64,000 nt of DNA from Elusimicrobia bacterium GWA2_62_23 (GTDB taxonomy: Bacteria > Elusimicrobiota > Elusimicrobia > Elusimicrobiales > UBA9959). This document shows positions 1 through 8,721 of this stretch, piece after piece. Position 1 is the first letter of the stretch, and each line of letters begins with the position of its first letter. Under the pieces are notes generated by a model. The model was not told where the DNA came from, did no database searches, and saw only the letters and a program-made list of their open reading frames with translations. The stretch spans positions 28,029 through 92,028 of the forward strand of contig MGTV01000023.1 of assembly GCA_001799635.1 (NCBI GenBank), read 5' to 3'. The translations under genes and the position numbers were made by a program.

Positions 1-3000
1 TATCGCCGCCGGAGTCCTGCGAATATACGGTGGCCGCGGCATAGACATTGCCTTCGCCGTCGGGCACGGCGCCCGCGCCCTGGTCCCAGTTATTGCCGGC
101 GCCGGTGATCACCGCGGTAGAATAAGCCACCAGTTCCTGGTCCAGCTTGACCACGAAGGCGTCGGAGCCGGTAACGGAGTTATTGATATTGCCCGAGGCG
201 TAGAGGAAAGAGTTGGTGCTGTCGTACACCAGGTCCGCTATCTCGTGGCCCCAGGTTCCCCCGTCGCCCATGAAGGCGGCGGTGGTGAGCTGCACGCCGG
301 CGGGCGAGGCCTTCACTATGTAGGCGTAATTGGCGTTGCCGGCCTGGTTCTGCGCGCTGCCGCCCAGGTAGAGGTTCCCGTCGTCGTCGGCGGCCACGGC
401 GTAGCCGTAGTCGTAGTTCAGGTCGAAGTCGTAGCTGCGGGCCCAGAGCAGGACTCCGGCTGGGCTGTACTTCACGGCCATCAGGTCGTCCTTGGTGGCG
501 CTCTCCCAGGAGCCGCGGTGGCCAGCCAGGATGATATTGCCGGCCTTGTCCGCGGTAACGGCGTAGGCCTGGATGTTCTCGTTGGGCCGCGCGGCCAGGA
601 ACTTGGTCCAGCCTATGGTCATGTCAGGGCGGTACTTGCGCAGCACCACGATGCTGCTGCCGCCTCCGGCCACCGCGCCGGCGGCGGTGGGGTTGCTCCA
701 GTAGTTGGAGACGGTGTAGAGGTTGCCCTGGGCGTCCCGGACGGACTTATTGCGCCAGCTGTAGGAGTTGTTTACGCTCCACACCTTGCTGTCCGGGTAG
801 GTGACCACGGTGCTCTGCACGTCGGGCGTATTGGCGTAGGCCGTGGCCTGGCCGGCCAGGGCGGTAAGGGTGGCGCCGTCGTCTGCCCAGACGCGGAAGT
901 AATAGTTGGGCGAGGTGATGGCGCCGGAGCCGTCGCGGCTGGCGTCCAGGCCGCCTATGCTGTAACTCTGGTACATGCCGGAGGAGACGGGGGCGGTGGT
1001 ATAGAACATGGTCTGGGCCGAAGTGTAGGCCCAGGGTCCGGCGGAGAGCAGCGAGGATTGGAAATAATAGGTGGACCCGGTAGGCAGGTCCAGCGGCGAG
1101 GTCCAGCTGATCTCGCCGGTGCCGGGATAGGCCCCGGGGGCGCCGTTGATCACAAAAGAAGGCGGCAGGAAGGTGTAGATACCCGGCCTGGAAGCGTTCA
1201 CGGAGGCCCCGGCGAAGATACCCGAGCCGTCCAGCATGACATTGCGGGCCTGCTCGCTTTCGGACTTATTGTCGAAAGTCTTGGTCCATTCGCGCGAGAG
1301 GGTGGCGGGGTCCACTTTGGTCACACGGATGTTCTGGCCCTGCATGATGTCGTTGCGCATTTCGTAACCGGCGGTATAAACATAGCCGCCGTAATAAGCG
1401 GCGCCGTAGTTCACTTCCATGTTGCCGGCCACGTTATAGGTGGAAGCGGCCACATAGTCCAGCGCCCCCCCTTCGTGGTTAATGAATTTCCCCAGCCAGG
1501 CGTCTTCCGAACTGAACACGCTGATCCTGCCGGCGACATAAATGTCGGAATCCGGTCCCACGGCCAGGCCGTAGCCGGTCTCGGAAAGGTTCGGGACGTC
1601 GCTGCTCACCGTAACCTGGTATTCCATGGTGCCGGAGGTCAGCGGATAACGCGCCAGCCAGATATCGGCGTCACTGGCGGTAACGCCTTTTTCTCCGGCC
1701 ACAAAGACCGCGGAGGTGGTAACGGCAATGCCGTTAAAGCGGTTGCCCATGCTGCCGGCGACGGCGTCCGAAGTGGAAGACCAGAGTTCGAAACCCGTAG
1801 TGGAGAACTTCTTTATCATCGCGGCATTGCTGCTGTCAGGTGTGGACATCTGACCGGCGATATAGGCGTTGCCTGCGGCGTCTATGCCCACGGCATTGGC
1901 CATGTCAGAGCCCATGGATTCTCCGGCTATCTTCACGTTCCAGTCCAAGAGGCCGTTAGACAGCACCTTGGCCAGGAAGATATCCTGCATATTGGTAGGG
2001 TCCGAATTAATGGCGCCGGCCACGTACACGGCACCAAGGGCTGAAACCGCGAGCCCTTTTATGGTGAAAGAAGGCGCGGCGTTCACGGTAGGTTGGGGGT
2101 AATTGTAGAACCGGGTCCACTCGAAGCGGCCGGAAACCTTGTCGTACTTGCGCACCAGCCAGCCGCCTTCCATGGAGCCGGCCATAGGCACGCCGTAGGC
2201 CTGGTAAATGTTGCCGCTGGGGTCCATGGCGGTGGCGAAGTCCATCGGGCTGCCTTCGGCATAGGTGAGGCGGGACTGCGGGTAGACGTTGACGATATCC
2301 GTCAGCGCCGGCGTGCGGGCTTTGGCGTAAACGGCGGGGCCCATGGGCGTGCCGTTAAGCCAGACCATGAAATAATACGTGGGCGTGGTGAGATTGCCGT
2401 AGGCGTCACGGGAGGCGGGCAGGCCCCGCACCAGGAAGCCGTCGCCGGCGCCGGAGGCCACGGGGCCGGTAGTGAGCTGTATCTGCGCCGTGGCGTAATC
2501 CCAGGTGAAAGCGGGCGAGGTGCTGTACTGTACGCGCAGGGGCGTGTCGGCCGGCACGGCGGCGGGATAGGTCCAGGAAAGCTGCACGGTACCGGTGTAT
2601 TCGCCGGCGTAGGAACCCAACTGGAAGGGGCTGCCGCCGGTCTGCGGGAAAGAGTAAAGGCCGTAGGAGTCTCCGAACTGGCCGGCCAGCAGCACGTCGC
2701 CGGTGGTGGAGAGCTTCACGTCGTAGAAGACGTCGTCGCTGGCTGAAACGTAGGTACGGGTGGAGATCAGCTGGCCGTCGGAGGTGTACTTGAAATAGAG
2801 GGCGTTGCGGCCCTGGCCCAGGTCCATGCGGGACTCGTAGCCGGCCACGTAAACGCCGCCCACTTTATCGGCGGCGCAGGAGTAGGCGGCTTCCTCCTTG
2901 CTGTAGGGCGCGTAAGGGTTGTCGTATGTCCTGGTCCAGATCGGGGACGAGAGAGCCAGGTCGAACTTGTGCACCACCAGGTTGCGGCCCTGGCTGAGGT

Positions 3001-4219
3001 CGTTGCGCTCCTCGTAGCCGCACAGGTAGGCGAAGCCGGCGGGGTTAACGGCCAGGCCGTAGGCCGCGTCATAACCGTTGCCCGGGCTGTTGTAGTCGAA
3101 GGCCTTTACGAAATCGCCGTTGGAGGCGTACTTCATGATGGACATGTCGGCGTAGCCGGCGGAATTGGAGGCCTGGCCGCCGAGGTAGAGGTAACCGGAA
3201 GCGTCCAGGGCCAGGTCGCTGACAAAGTCCTCGGTGTTGGTGGTGCGGGTGCTGTTAAAGAGGGTCTCCCAGGTGGCAGCGCCGGTCACCGGGGCCAGCT
3301 TGGCCAGCCACATGTCGGAAGAGGCGGAGGAATACTCCACGGCGTAGCCGCCGGCGTAGAGGGACGCGCCGTCGAAAACCAGCGCCTGGGCCCTGGAATG
3401 GCCGTAGAGGCCGGGGCGGGTCTTCAGCCAGAGCAGTTCGCCGGCGGTGGAATACTTGGCGATGAAAGCCTCGTCGTAATTGCCGTCGTAGAGGCTGCCG
3501 GCCACGTACACGTCGCCGCTGACGAAGTCCACGGCCAGGGACCGGCCCAGGTCCCAGCCGTACGGGGAGGCGCTGTTGAGCAGGCGCACCCACTGCAGGG
3601 CGCCGGCGGAATTGTATTTGCGCAGCACTACCTCGCTGCCGCCCATCTGCTGGTTGGTGGTGAAGCTGTTCACCAGGTAGGTGTTATTGAAGCGGTCCAC
3701 GGCCAGGCGGCCGCCGTAATAGTCGCGCAAGCCGCTCTCGAGCGCGAGCGTTCCGCCGCCGAAAGGCGTGGCGGACACCGACGGGAACAGCGGGGTGGAG
3801 GGCCGGGCCGACATTTCGGAGGAATCCGCGGAAACCACGGAAGCCACCTCCGCCCAGAGGCGGAAAGCGTAGTAAGGCGACTCCACGGCGTTGGCCCCGT
3901 TCACGCCGGCGTTCAGCCCGCCTATGACCAGGTTATGGATCTCGCCCGAAGCAGAGGTTGTGGCTATGACTATCTGCGCGTTGGCGGTGCTCCAGACCGC
4001 GTGCGCGGCGTCCGTGGTGTACTGGAGGTAGAACTTGTCGCCGTTGCCCTGCACCAGAGTGTCATTAGACTGCCATTTCACATAGATGGTGCCGGCGTAG
4101 GGCCCGGTGGAGACGTCCAGCGGGGTCACCGGGTTGGTGGCCAGCGCCTGTTGCGCGGAAGCCGCCCAGAGGCAGGCCGCGGCCGCCAGAGTGAAGATGG
4201 TCTTTTTCATGTTAAACAT
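1..4219 (-). CDS. Secreted SBBP-type beta-propeller protein with fibronectin-like modules, partial (C-terminus outside window)
   Basis: The reading frame stays open from 4219 to the left edge (about 1406 codons), so the C-terminus is missing. The start is the ATG at 4219: an AGGAG lies 5 nt upstream, while the next in-frame ATG (4210) is too far from it. A signal peptide follows (MKKTIF, a hydrophobic stretch, then ASA). The body alternates long runs of SBBP-like blades, with recurring 'D..G..YVAG' and 'VAKYD/KYS' phrases, and three fibronectin-III-like segments starting near residues 25, 500 and 900, each with 'YYFRVWA'-like strands. SBBP proteins are usually extracellular; no catalytic motif was seen. 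It is probably the last gene of an operon behind a FecR protein (5540-6988) and a beta-barrel (4304-5533). A substrate or adhesion role would be a guess. Confidence 0.8.
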   Translation of the reverse strand, partial: MFNMKKTIFTLAAAACLWAASAQQALATNPVTPLDVSTGPYAGTIYVKWQSNDTLVQGNGDKFYLQYTTDAAHAVWSTANAQIVIATTSASGEIHNLVIGGLNAGVNGANAVESPYYAFRLWAEVASVVSADSSEMSARPSTPLFPSVSATPFGGGTLALESGLRDYYGGRLAVDRFNNTYLVNSFTTNQQMGGSEVVLRKYNSAGALQWVRLLNSASPYGWDLGRSLAVDFVSGDVYVAGSLYDGNYDEAFIAKYSTAGELLWLKTRPGLYGHSRAQALVFDGASLYAGGYAVEYSSASSDMWLAKLAPVTGAATWETLFNSTRTTNTEDFVSDLALDASGYLYLGGQASNSAGYADMSIMKYASNGDFVKAFDYNSPGNGYDAAYGLAVNPAGFAYLCGYEERNDLSQGRNLVVHKFDLALSSPIWTRTYDNPYAPYSKEEAAYSCAADKVGGVYVAGYESRMDLGQGRNALYFKYTSDGQLISTRTYVSASDDVFYDVKLSTTGDVLLAGQFGDSYGLYSFPQTGGSPFQLGSYAGEYTGTVQLSWTYPAAVPADTPLRVQYSTSPAFTWDYATAQIQLTTGPVASGAGDGFLVRGLPASRDAYGNLTTPTYYFMVWLNGTPMGPAVYAKARTPALTDIVNVYPQSRLTYAEGSPMDFATAMDPSGNIYQAYGVPMAGSMEGGWLVRKYDKVSGRFEWTRFYNYPQPTVNAAPSFTIKGLAVSALGAVYVAGAINSDPTNMQDIFLAKVLSNGLLDWNVKIAGESMGSDMANAVGIDAAGNAYIAGQMSTPDSSNAAMIKKFSTTGFELWSSTSDAVAGSMGNRFNGIAVTTSAVFVAGEKGVTASDADIWLARYPLTSGTMEYQVTVSSDVPNLSETGYGLAVGPDSDIYVAGRISVFSSEDAWLGKFINHEGGALDYVAASTYNVAGNMEVNYGAAYYGGYVYTAGYEMRNDIMQGQNIRVTKVDPATLSREWTKTFDNKSESEQARNVMLDGSGIFAGASVNASRPGIYTFLPPSFVINGAPGAYPGTGEISWTSPLDLPTGSTYYFQSSLLSAGPWAYTSAQTMFYTTAPVSSGMYQSYSIGGLDASRDGSGAITSPNYYFRVWADDGATLTALAGQATAYANTPDVQSTVVTYPDSKVWSVNNSYSWRNKSVRDAQGNLYTVSNYWSNPTAAGAVAGGGSSIVVLRKYRPDMTIGWTKFLAARPNENIQAYAVTADKAGNIILAGHRGSWESATKDDLMAVKYSPAGVLLWARSYDFDLNYDYGYAVAADDDGNLYLGGSAQNQAGNANYAYIVKASPAGVQLTTAAFMGDGGTWGHEIADLVYDSTNSFLYASGNINNSVTGSDAFVVKLDQELVAYSTAVITGAGNNWDQGAGAVPDGEGNVYAAATVYSQDSGGD

Positions 4220-4303
4220 AAGTTCTCCTGAAAACCGCCGACGCCGGGCTGCCGCCCGGACAAAAATTCAGCAACACCGCGAACGTTCACCGCCTGCTAT
4301 AGA

Positions 4304-5533
4304 CTAAAATTCCCACTCCAGGCCCAGCAGGTAGGTGCTGGCCCGGTAGTTGTACCTGTAATTGGCCTCGTAGCGCATGTTGGAACTGGAGACCTGGTAG
4401 TTGTACGCCGCTTTAGCGAAGATCTTGTTATACACGGGGTACCGCACGGCCAGCGAACTCAGCCAGAAGGTCTGGTTGATCTTACCCTCGCCGTAAGCGC
4501 CGGCGGCGTCCTGCTTGAGGCGCCCGAGGTAATACAGGCGCCGCCAATCCAGCCCCACGCCGAACTGCGCCCCGTTCTTGAAGACGAAACTGGCCGACGG
4601 GCTCACGGACATGTCCACGTAGCTGTAGTAATCCTCTATGTACTTGGTGCGGGAGGAATCGTAGGAGCTCTGGTTGGAGCTCAGCCAGCCCACCCGCGCC
4701 CCCACGGCGAGGTAGACCGGCTTCATGGCCCGGGAAACCCGGAAGGTCCAGTTCTGCACCAGGTCGGAGCGCTTGTCGCTCTTGAAGTAGGGCTGGCCGG
4801 TGGCGGGCTTGGCCACCACGGCCTGGTCGCCGTAGCGGCGGTAGGTGAAGTCGTAGCCGGCCTTCATCACCGCCGGCTCCGGGAACCAGGTATAGGTGAA
4901 GCCCAGCCGGTGGTTGGTGTTGTCCATGGTGTCCACCCCGGCGTTGGAGGACAATTCGTTGAAGGTGGTGGTGTCTATGGCGGTGCCCCCCTCCGACAGC
5001 AGCGTGCTGTAGTTGGGGTACTTCACCTGGTAGAAGTCGTAGGATTCCGTAAAGGTGCCGTGCGGACGCTCCTGCTCGGCGTCCAGGCCGAAAGAGAGCG
5101 TGGCGTAGTCGAAAAGGCCGTCGCCCCATTTCTCGTCCTTGGTCTCCTTGATGAGGGCTTTCGAATAAGAGATGCGCGGCTTGTATTTGTCGAACTCGCG
5201 GGTATAGACGTACTTCAGCGAGAAGGTATGCGTCTGGCGCTGGCGGGTGAGCACGCCGCCGCCGGCCAGTTCCTGGATGTCCTGCGTGCCGGAATAGTTG
5301 CCGGCATAGACGGGGATCAGGTCATGCCCTTCCGCTATGTTTATCACCGGCGAGGCGAAGGCGTCCAGCCGGCCCTGGAAGGAGGCCGCGTCGGAATCCA
5401 GGTAGTATTTGCCGCCGAGCAGCGAAACGTTGGCCACCGGGGTTATCTTCATGCCGGCTTCGAGGGCCGCGGGGCAGCAGGCCAGCAGGCCGAGCAGGCA
5501 GGACTTTATGAAGTTCTCTTTTTTCATGGTCAT
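4304..5533 (-). CDS. Outer-membrane beta-barrel protein, FecR-module partner (copy 1)
   Basis: A 409-aa protein with a signal peptide (MKKENFIKS, hydrophobic core, cleavage near ALEA). Alternating amphipathic strands rich in Tyr/Trp/Arg follow, and it ends in LGLEWEF; a terminal Phe is typical of barrel proteins handled by the Bam machinery. It shares phrases with the barrel at 8722-9945: 'ELAGGG' near residue 90, and 'KETKDEKWGDGLFDY' here against 'RETKDENWGEGLYDF' there. It lies 6 nt downstream of the FecR-domain gene 5540-6988 and is surely cotranscribed with it. I do not recognise a named family. A porin-like or structural outer-membrane role paired with the secreted FecR protein is inferred. 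Confidence 0.75.
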   Translation of the reverse strand: MTMKKENFIKSCLLGLLACCPAALEAGMKITPVANVSLLGGKYYLDSDAASFQGRLDAFASPVINIAEGHDLIPVYAGNYSGTQDIQELAGGGVLTRQRQTHTFSLKYVYTREFDKYKPRISYSKALIKETKDEKWGDGLFDYATLSFGLDAEQERPHGTFTESYDFYQVKYPNYSTLLSEGGTAIDTTTFNELSSNAGVDTMDNTNHRLGFTYTWFPEPAVMKAGYDFTYRRYGDQAVVAKPATGQPYFKSDKRSDLVQNWTFRVSRAMKPVYLAVGARVGWLSSNQSSYDSSRTKYIEDYYSYVDMSVSPSASFVFKNGAQFGVGLDWRRLYYLGRLKQDAAGAYGEGKINQTFWLSSLAVRYPVYNKIFAKAAYNYQVSSSNMRYEANYRYNYRASTYLLGLEWEF

Positions 5534-5539
5534 GTTCCC

Positions 5540-6988
5540 TTAAAACCTCAGCAGGCCGGCGTCCTTGAGCAGTTTGGCGGAGAATTCCAGGTCTATCTTG
5601 CGGCCGCCGAACAGGGAGCTGGTGTACACCCGCTCGAAATTGAGCCGGTCGGTGGCGGTGTCCATGGTAACGCCCAGGCGCGAGGAGAAATCCCCGGCGC
5701 TCAGAATGTCGCCGCTGTCGAAGAGCACGTAATCCGAGGCCTCTATCCAGGTATTATCCGCGTCGGAATAGGTGTTGCGGGTGACGGTGTGGAACACGTC
5801 CTCGCCTCCGGGATAGGTCACCGAGCCAGCGGGGGCCGCGCCGCCCAGGTAGGTCATCTCGCCGGTCTGCACGGTATTGTCCGCGTTGAGGTCCGTGTAG
5901 CCCCAGAGCTTGCGCCCCAGGCCGCCGTTCTCCAGCGCCTGGTCCGGCCCGGAGGCGTAAACCGCGTAATCGGTGAAGAAATGCGTCCACTCGGACGGGC
6001 TGCCGGCGTTGTCGGCCACCATCTTGCCGCCGGAGGCGTCCTCGGTGACGCGGTCCAGGGTATTGGACATCACGCTGTTCATGGCCGTGAGCTGCCACTG
6101 CGGCGTGGCGGACCCCGTGGCGCTGGTCATGTTGCGGGTGGCCAGCGACAGGTCGGCGGGCAGCGCGCTGTTGAAGGTGAACAGGATCTTGCCGAAATCG
6201 AAACGCTCCTGCCGGGTATTGAGCACCACGTACTTGAACTGGTTGTCGGCCGGCCGGATCACGTATTCTTCCATGCGCACCCGGTTGCCGAAGGCGTCTA
6301 TGGCCACCTTGCGGCTCTGGAACTCGGCCGATTGCAGTTCTTCCTGGGCGCGGGAGATCACGTCTTCCTTGGAGATCTCGTTGTAGATCTCGTTACGGGC
6401 CGCCTGCGAAGGGCTGCCCACGGAGGAGTTCATGTCGCTCGGCTGGTTGGGGTTCTGCGAAGGTTCGCGCAACCTTCCGCCGGCGGGGATCTCGGCGAAT
6501 TGCCCCTCGCGGACCAGGCTGGCGTTGCCCTTGGCGTCGCCGGTGAGCACGGACCCGTCGTAAACCTCCACGCGGCTGTTCCCCTCCTGGTCCGAGGCCA
6601 CCATGAAGTCGGTGCCGCGCACGGCGCAGACGGCCGACGGGGTGCGGACTTCGAATTTTTTGGAGAATTTCTTGACCCAGGAGCGGACCCGGCCGAAATA
6701 GAGCCCGAGCGAGACCGCGTCCTTGCCTTCCGAGGTCATCCTGAACGAGGACACCGGGGCGATCTTCACGCGGGAGCCGTCCTCCATGAGGAGCTCGGCG
6801 GTAGAGGCGCGGGCGGTACGGAGCTCGTCGCCGTTGCCCAGGCGCAATTTCTCGTCCCCTTCCAGGCGGGTCCAGGTTTCCGACCCGGCTTTTTTATGGT
6901 CCACCTCGCCGCGCCACGAGTCGAGATAGGCGGCGTAAGCCGGTGTAAAGGCAAAAAAGAGCAGCGCTGAAACAAGCAGTTGTTTCAT
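5540..6988 (-). CDS. Secreted FecR-domain protein (copy 1)
   Basis: A 482-aa protein with a signal peptide ending around TPAYA (residue 19). A FecR-type domain spans about residues 50-160, with the hallmark 'PSAVCAVRGTDF'. No transmembrane helix follows, so unlike classical FecR it is not an anti-sigma membrane regulator but a periplasmic or surface protein. After the domain comes a segment shared with the other two FecR proteins of the window ('DAFGNRVRMEEYVIRPAD', 'FNSALP'), then a C-terminal 'SSLFGGRKIDLEF' motif also seen at 7114-8718. AAGGAG 8 nt before the ATG supports the start. It lies just downstream of the terminator of the preceding operon and heads FecR > barrel > beta-propeller protein. 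Confidence 0.8.
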   Translation of the reverse strand: MKQLLVSALLFFAFTPAYAAYLDSWRGEVDHKKAGSETWTRLEGDEKLRLGNGDELRTARASTAELLMEDGSRVKIAPVSSFRMTSEGKDAVSLGLYFGRVRSWVKKFSKKFEVRTPSAVCAVRGTDFMVASDQEGNSRVEVYDGSVLTGDAKGNASLVREGQFAEIPAGGRLREPSQNPNQPSDMNSSVGSPSQAARNEIYNEISKEDVISRAQEELQSAEFQSRKVAIDAFGNRVRMEEYVIRPADNQFKYVVLNTRQERFDFGKILFTFNSALPADLSLATRNMTSATGSATPQWQLTAMNSVMSNTLDRVTEDASGGKMVADNAGSPSEWTHFFTDYAVYASGPDQALENGGLGRKLWGYTDLNADNTVQTGEMTYLGGAAPAGSVTYPGGEDVFHTVTRNTYSDADNTWIEASDYVLFDSGDILSAGDFSSRLGVTMDTATDRLNFERVYTSSLFGGRKIDLEFSAKLLKDAGLLRF

Positions 6989-7049
6989 AATAGGAACTCC
7001 TTGGTCTCTATCCTTCCCGAACCCCCGAAAATCAGGCCCAATAAGGGCG

Positions 7050-7090
7050 AAAAAAACTACCCCCTCATCATAATATAATGAGGGGGTAGT
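7050..7090 (-). terminator. Rho-independent terminator of the CTD-PorV-barrel-FecR operon
   Basis: Perfect 13-bp arms (7056-7068 and 7078-7090; ACTACCCCCTCAT and its complement) enclose a 9-nt AT-rich loop. On the minus strand the stem is followed by a run of seven T (7056-7050). It lies 23 nt after the stop of the FecR gene 7114-8718 and separates two similar operons. Confidence 0.9.
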
Positions 7091-7113
7091 GTCAACGCAA
7101 CAAAGGTTACGTT

Positions 7114-8718
7114 CTACTGCAGGCTCAGGCTGTCCGCGGTAGTGGTGGCGGCCTTCTTCTGGCTGAGGATCTCCGGGGCGAACAGCACGTCTATATTGCG
7201 CCCCTGGAACAGCGAGGAGTCTATGACCATTTCCAGGTTGAAGCTGCCTTCCGCCAGGAAAGTATTGGAGTTGGGCGAACCGGGGATGCCGAGGACTTCG
7301 CCTTCATTGGAGACGAGTATCTTCCTGGAAAGCACGGTAGAGCCGTCCGCGTAGGTGGTGCCCACGCTGTAATCGGCCTTACCGGGCCCGCTGGGATAGG
7401 TGACCACCGGGTCGCTCGGGTTCACGGTGGCGTCTATGGCGCCGCCGTAGATGCCGGCCTTGTCCACCAGGGCGGCGGTCCAGCCGTCGGACACGTCTAT
7501 GGTGCTGGTCGGGTCCAGGGTTATCTGTTCCAGCGTGGTCAGGGTGCCAACGTTGTTTACCACCTTCTGCGTCCAGGTGAACTGGCCGGCCGTGGTGGAA
7601 TTGTAGTCCTGTATCTGCTGGAACTGGGTGCGCTCGCCTCCGGGCACGCCGGGGCCGGAGAGTATCTGCTTGTAGTCTATGGACCCGGGATAGTACCTGG
7701 TGGCGGCCACGCCGCCGTTGTAGCCGGCGAAGTCGATGGCCACCGGGGCGGTGAAGTCTATGGTCTCCTTGATGCTGTCCACGGTGTTGGTCAGGTAAAC
7801 CTCGAAGTACTTCATCCAGTTGGCCGGGGCGGTGGCGGACATGTACATGCCGTCTATGATGCCCCCCACCTGGCTGATATCGTCGGGGATGGCGGAGTTG
7901 AAACGCTCTATCAGGTGGCCCCAGTCCAGGCGGTCGGCCTCGGCGCGGCGGCTGAGGAACAGGATCTTGAATTCGTCGTCGGCGGGGCGCAGCAGGTATT
8001 CTTCCAGGCGCACGCGGCGGCCGAAGGCGTCTATGGAATCCTTGCCGAGCTGGGACTCGTTGGCCTTAAGCTCGCGGTTGCGCAGCTCTTCGAGCATGGT
8101 GCGGGTACGCTCGCGGGCGGTTTCCCTCATCACGGCCATGGGGCGGGCGGCCTGCCCGGCCTTCTCGTCCTTCAGGGAGACGTTCTCCGGCCTGGACATG
8201 CCGTCCATGCCTATATTTATGCGCTCTTCCGAGGAGACCACGGCCAGTTTGCCCTGGTTGTCGTTCACTTCCACCAGGCCTTCGGCCACGTCCATGCGGG
8301 TGGCGCCGTCCTTGCCCACCTCCAGTTCGAACTCGGTGCCGCGCACGGCGCAGACCGCGGCGGGCGTGCGCACTTCGAAGCGGCTGGCGAAATAACCGGC
8401 CACGCTGGCCTTCAGCTTGCCGAAGGCGAGCTTGAAGCCGGCCTTCTTCTTTGTGGTGTCCTCCACCGCGAACTGGCTGTCGCCGGCGAGCTGGAACCGG
8501 GAGCCGTCGGGCAGCACCACGCCGGCCTTGCCGTCCTTGGCGGTGCGGATCTCGGCGCCGGGCCTCACGCGCACCGGCTCGGTCACGTTCACCCAGCCTG
8601 ATTTAGCTGAAGCCCTGGCTTCCACCTTGCCTTCGGGCATGAGGATCATTTCCCGCGGGGCGGCCAGGCAGGGGCCGGCGGCCAGCAGGAGTACGGCTAT
8701 AGTTTTAAAGGCGTTCAT
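7114..8718 (-). CDS. Secreted FecR-domain protein (copy 2)
   Basis: A 534-aa protein: signal peptide (MNAFKTIAVLLLAAGPCLA), then a FecR domain at about residues 45-160 with 'PAAVCAVRGTEF'. The middle region shares 'DAFGRRVRLEEYLLRPAD' and 'FNSAIPDDIS' with copy 1, and the C-terminal motif is 'SSLFQGRNIDVLF'. There is no membrane helix after the signal peptide. It starts 3 nt after the stop of the beta-barrel gene 8722-9945, whose end supplies a GGAGG ribosome site 9 nt from the ATG, so translation is probably coupled. It is the last gene of the operon that begins at 15862. Function unknown; it may bind peptidoglycan or another envelope component, or the partner barrel. Confidence 0.8.
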   Translation of the reverse strand: MNAFKTIAVLLLAAGPCLAAPREMILMPEGKVEARASAKSGWVNVTEPVRVRPGAEIRTAKDGKAGVVLPDGSRFQLAGDSQFAVEDTTKKKAGFKLAFGKLKASVAGYFASRFEVRTPAAVCAVRGTEFELEVGKDGATRMDVAEGLVEVNDNQGKLAVVSSEERINIGMDGMSRPENVSLKDEKAGQAARPMAVMRETARERTRTMLEELRNRELKANESQLGKDSIDAFGRRVRLEEYLLRPADDEFKILFLSRRAEADRLDWGHLIERFNSAIPDDISQVGGIIDGMYMSATAPANWMKYFEVYLTNTVDSIKETIDFTAPVAIDFAGYNGGVAATRYYPGSIDYKQILSGPGVPGGERTQFQQIQDYNSTTAGQFTWTQKVVNNVGTLTTLEQITLDPTSTIDVSDGWTAALVDKAGIYGGAIDATVNPSDPVVTYPSGPGKADYSVGTTYADGSTVLSRKILVSNEGEVLGIPGSPNSNTFLAEGSFNLEMVIDSSLFQGRNIDVLFAPEILSQKKAATTTADSLSLQ

Positions 8719-8721
8719 AGT

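Noticed and set aside
245..4231. Long plus-strand open frames (599, 217 and 420 codons) at the left edge
   Set aside because: They are antisense shadows of the beta-propeller gene. Products are Gly/Val/His-rich with no domain, and the minus frame is continuous and makes a coherent secreted protein.
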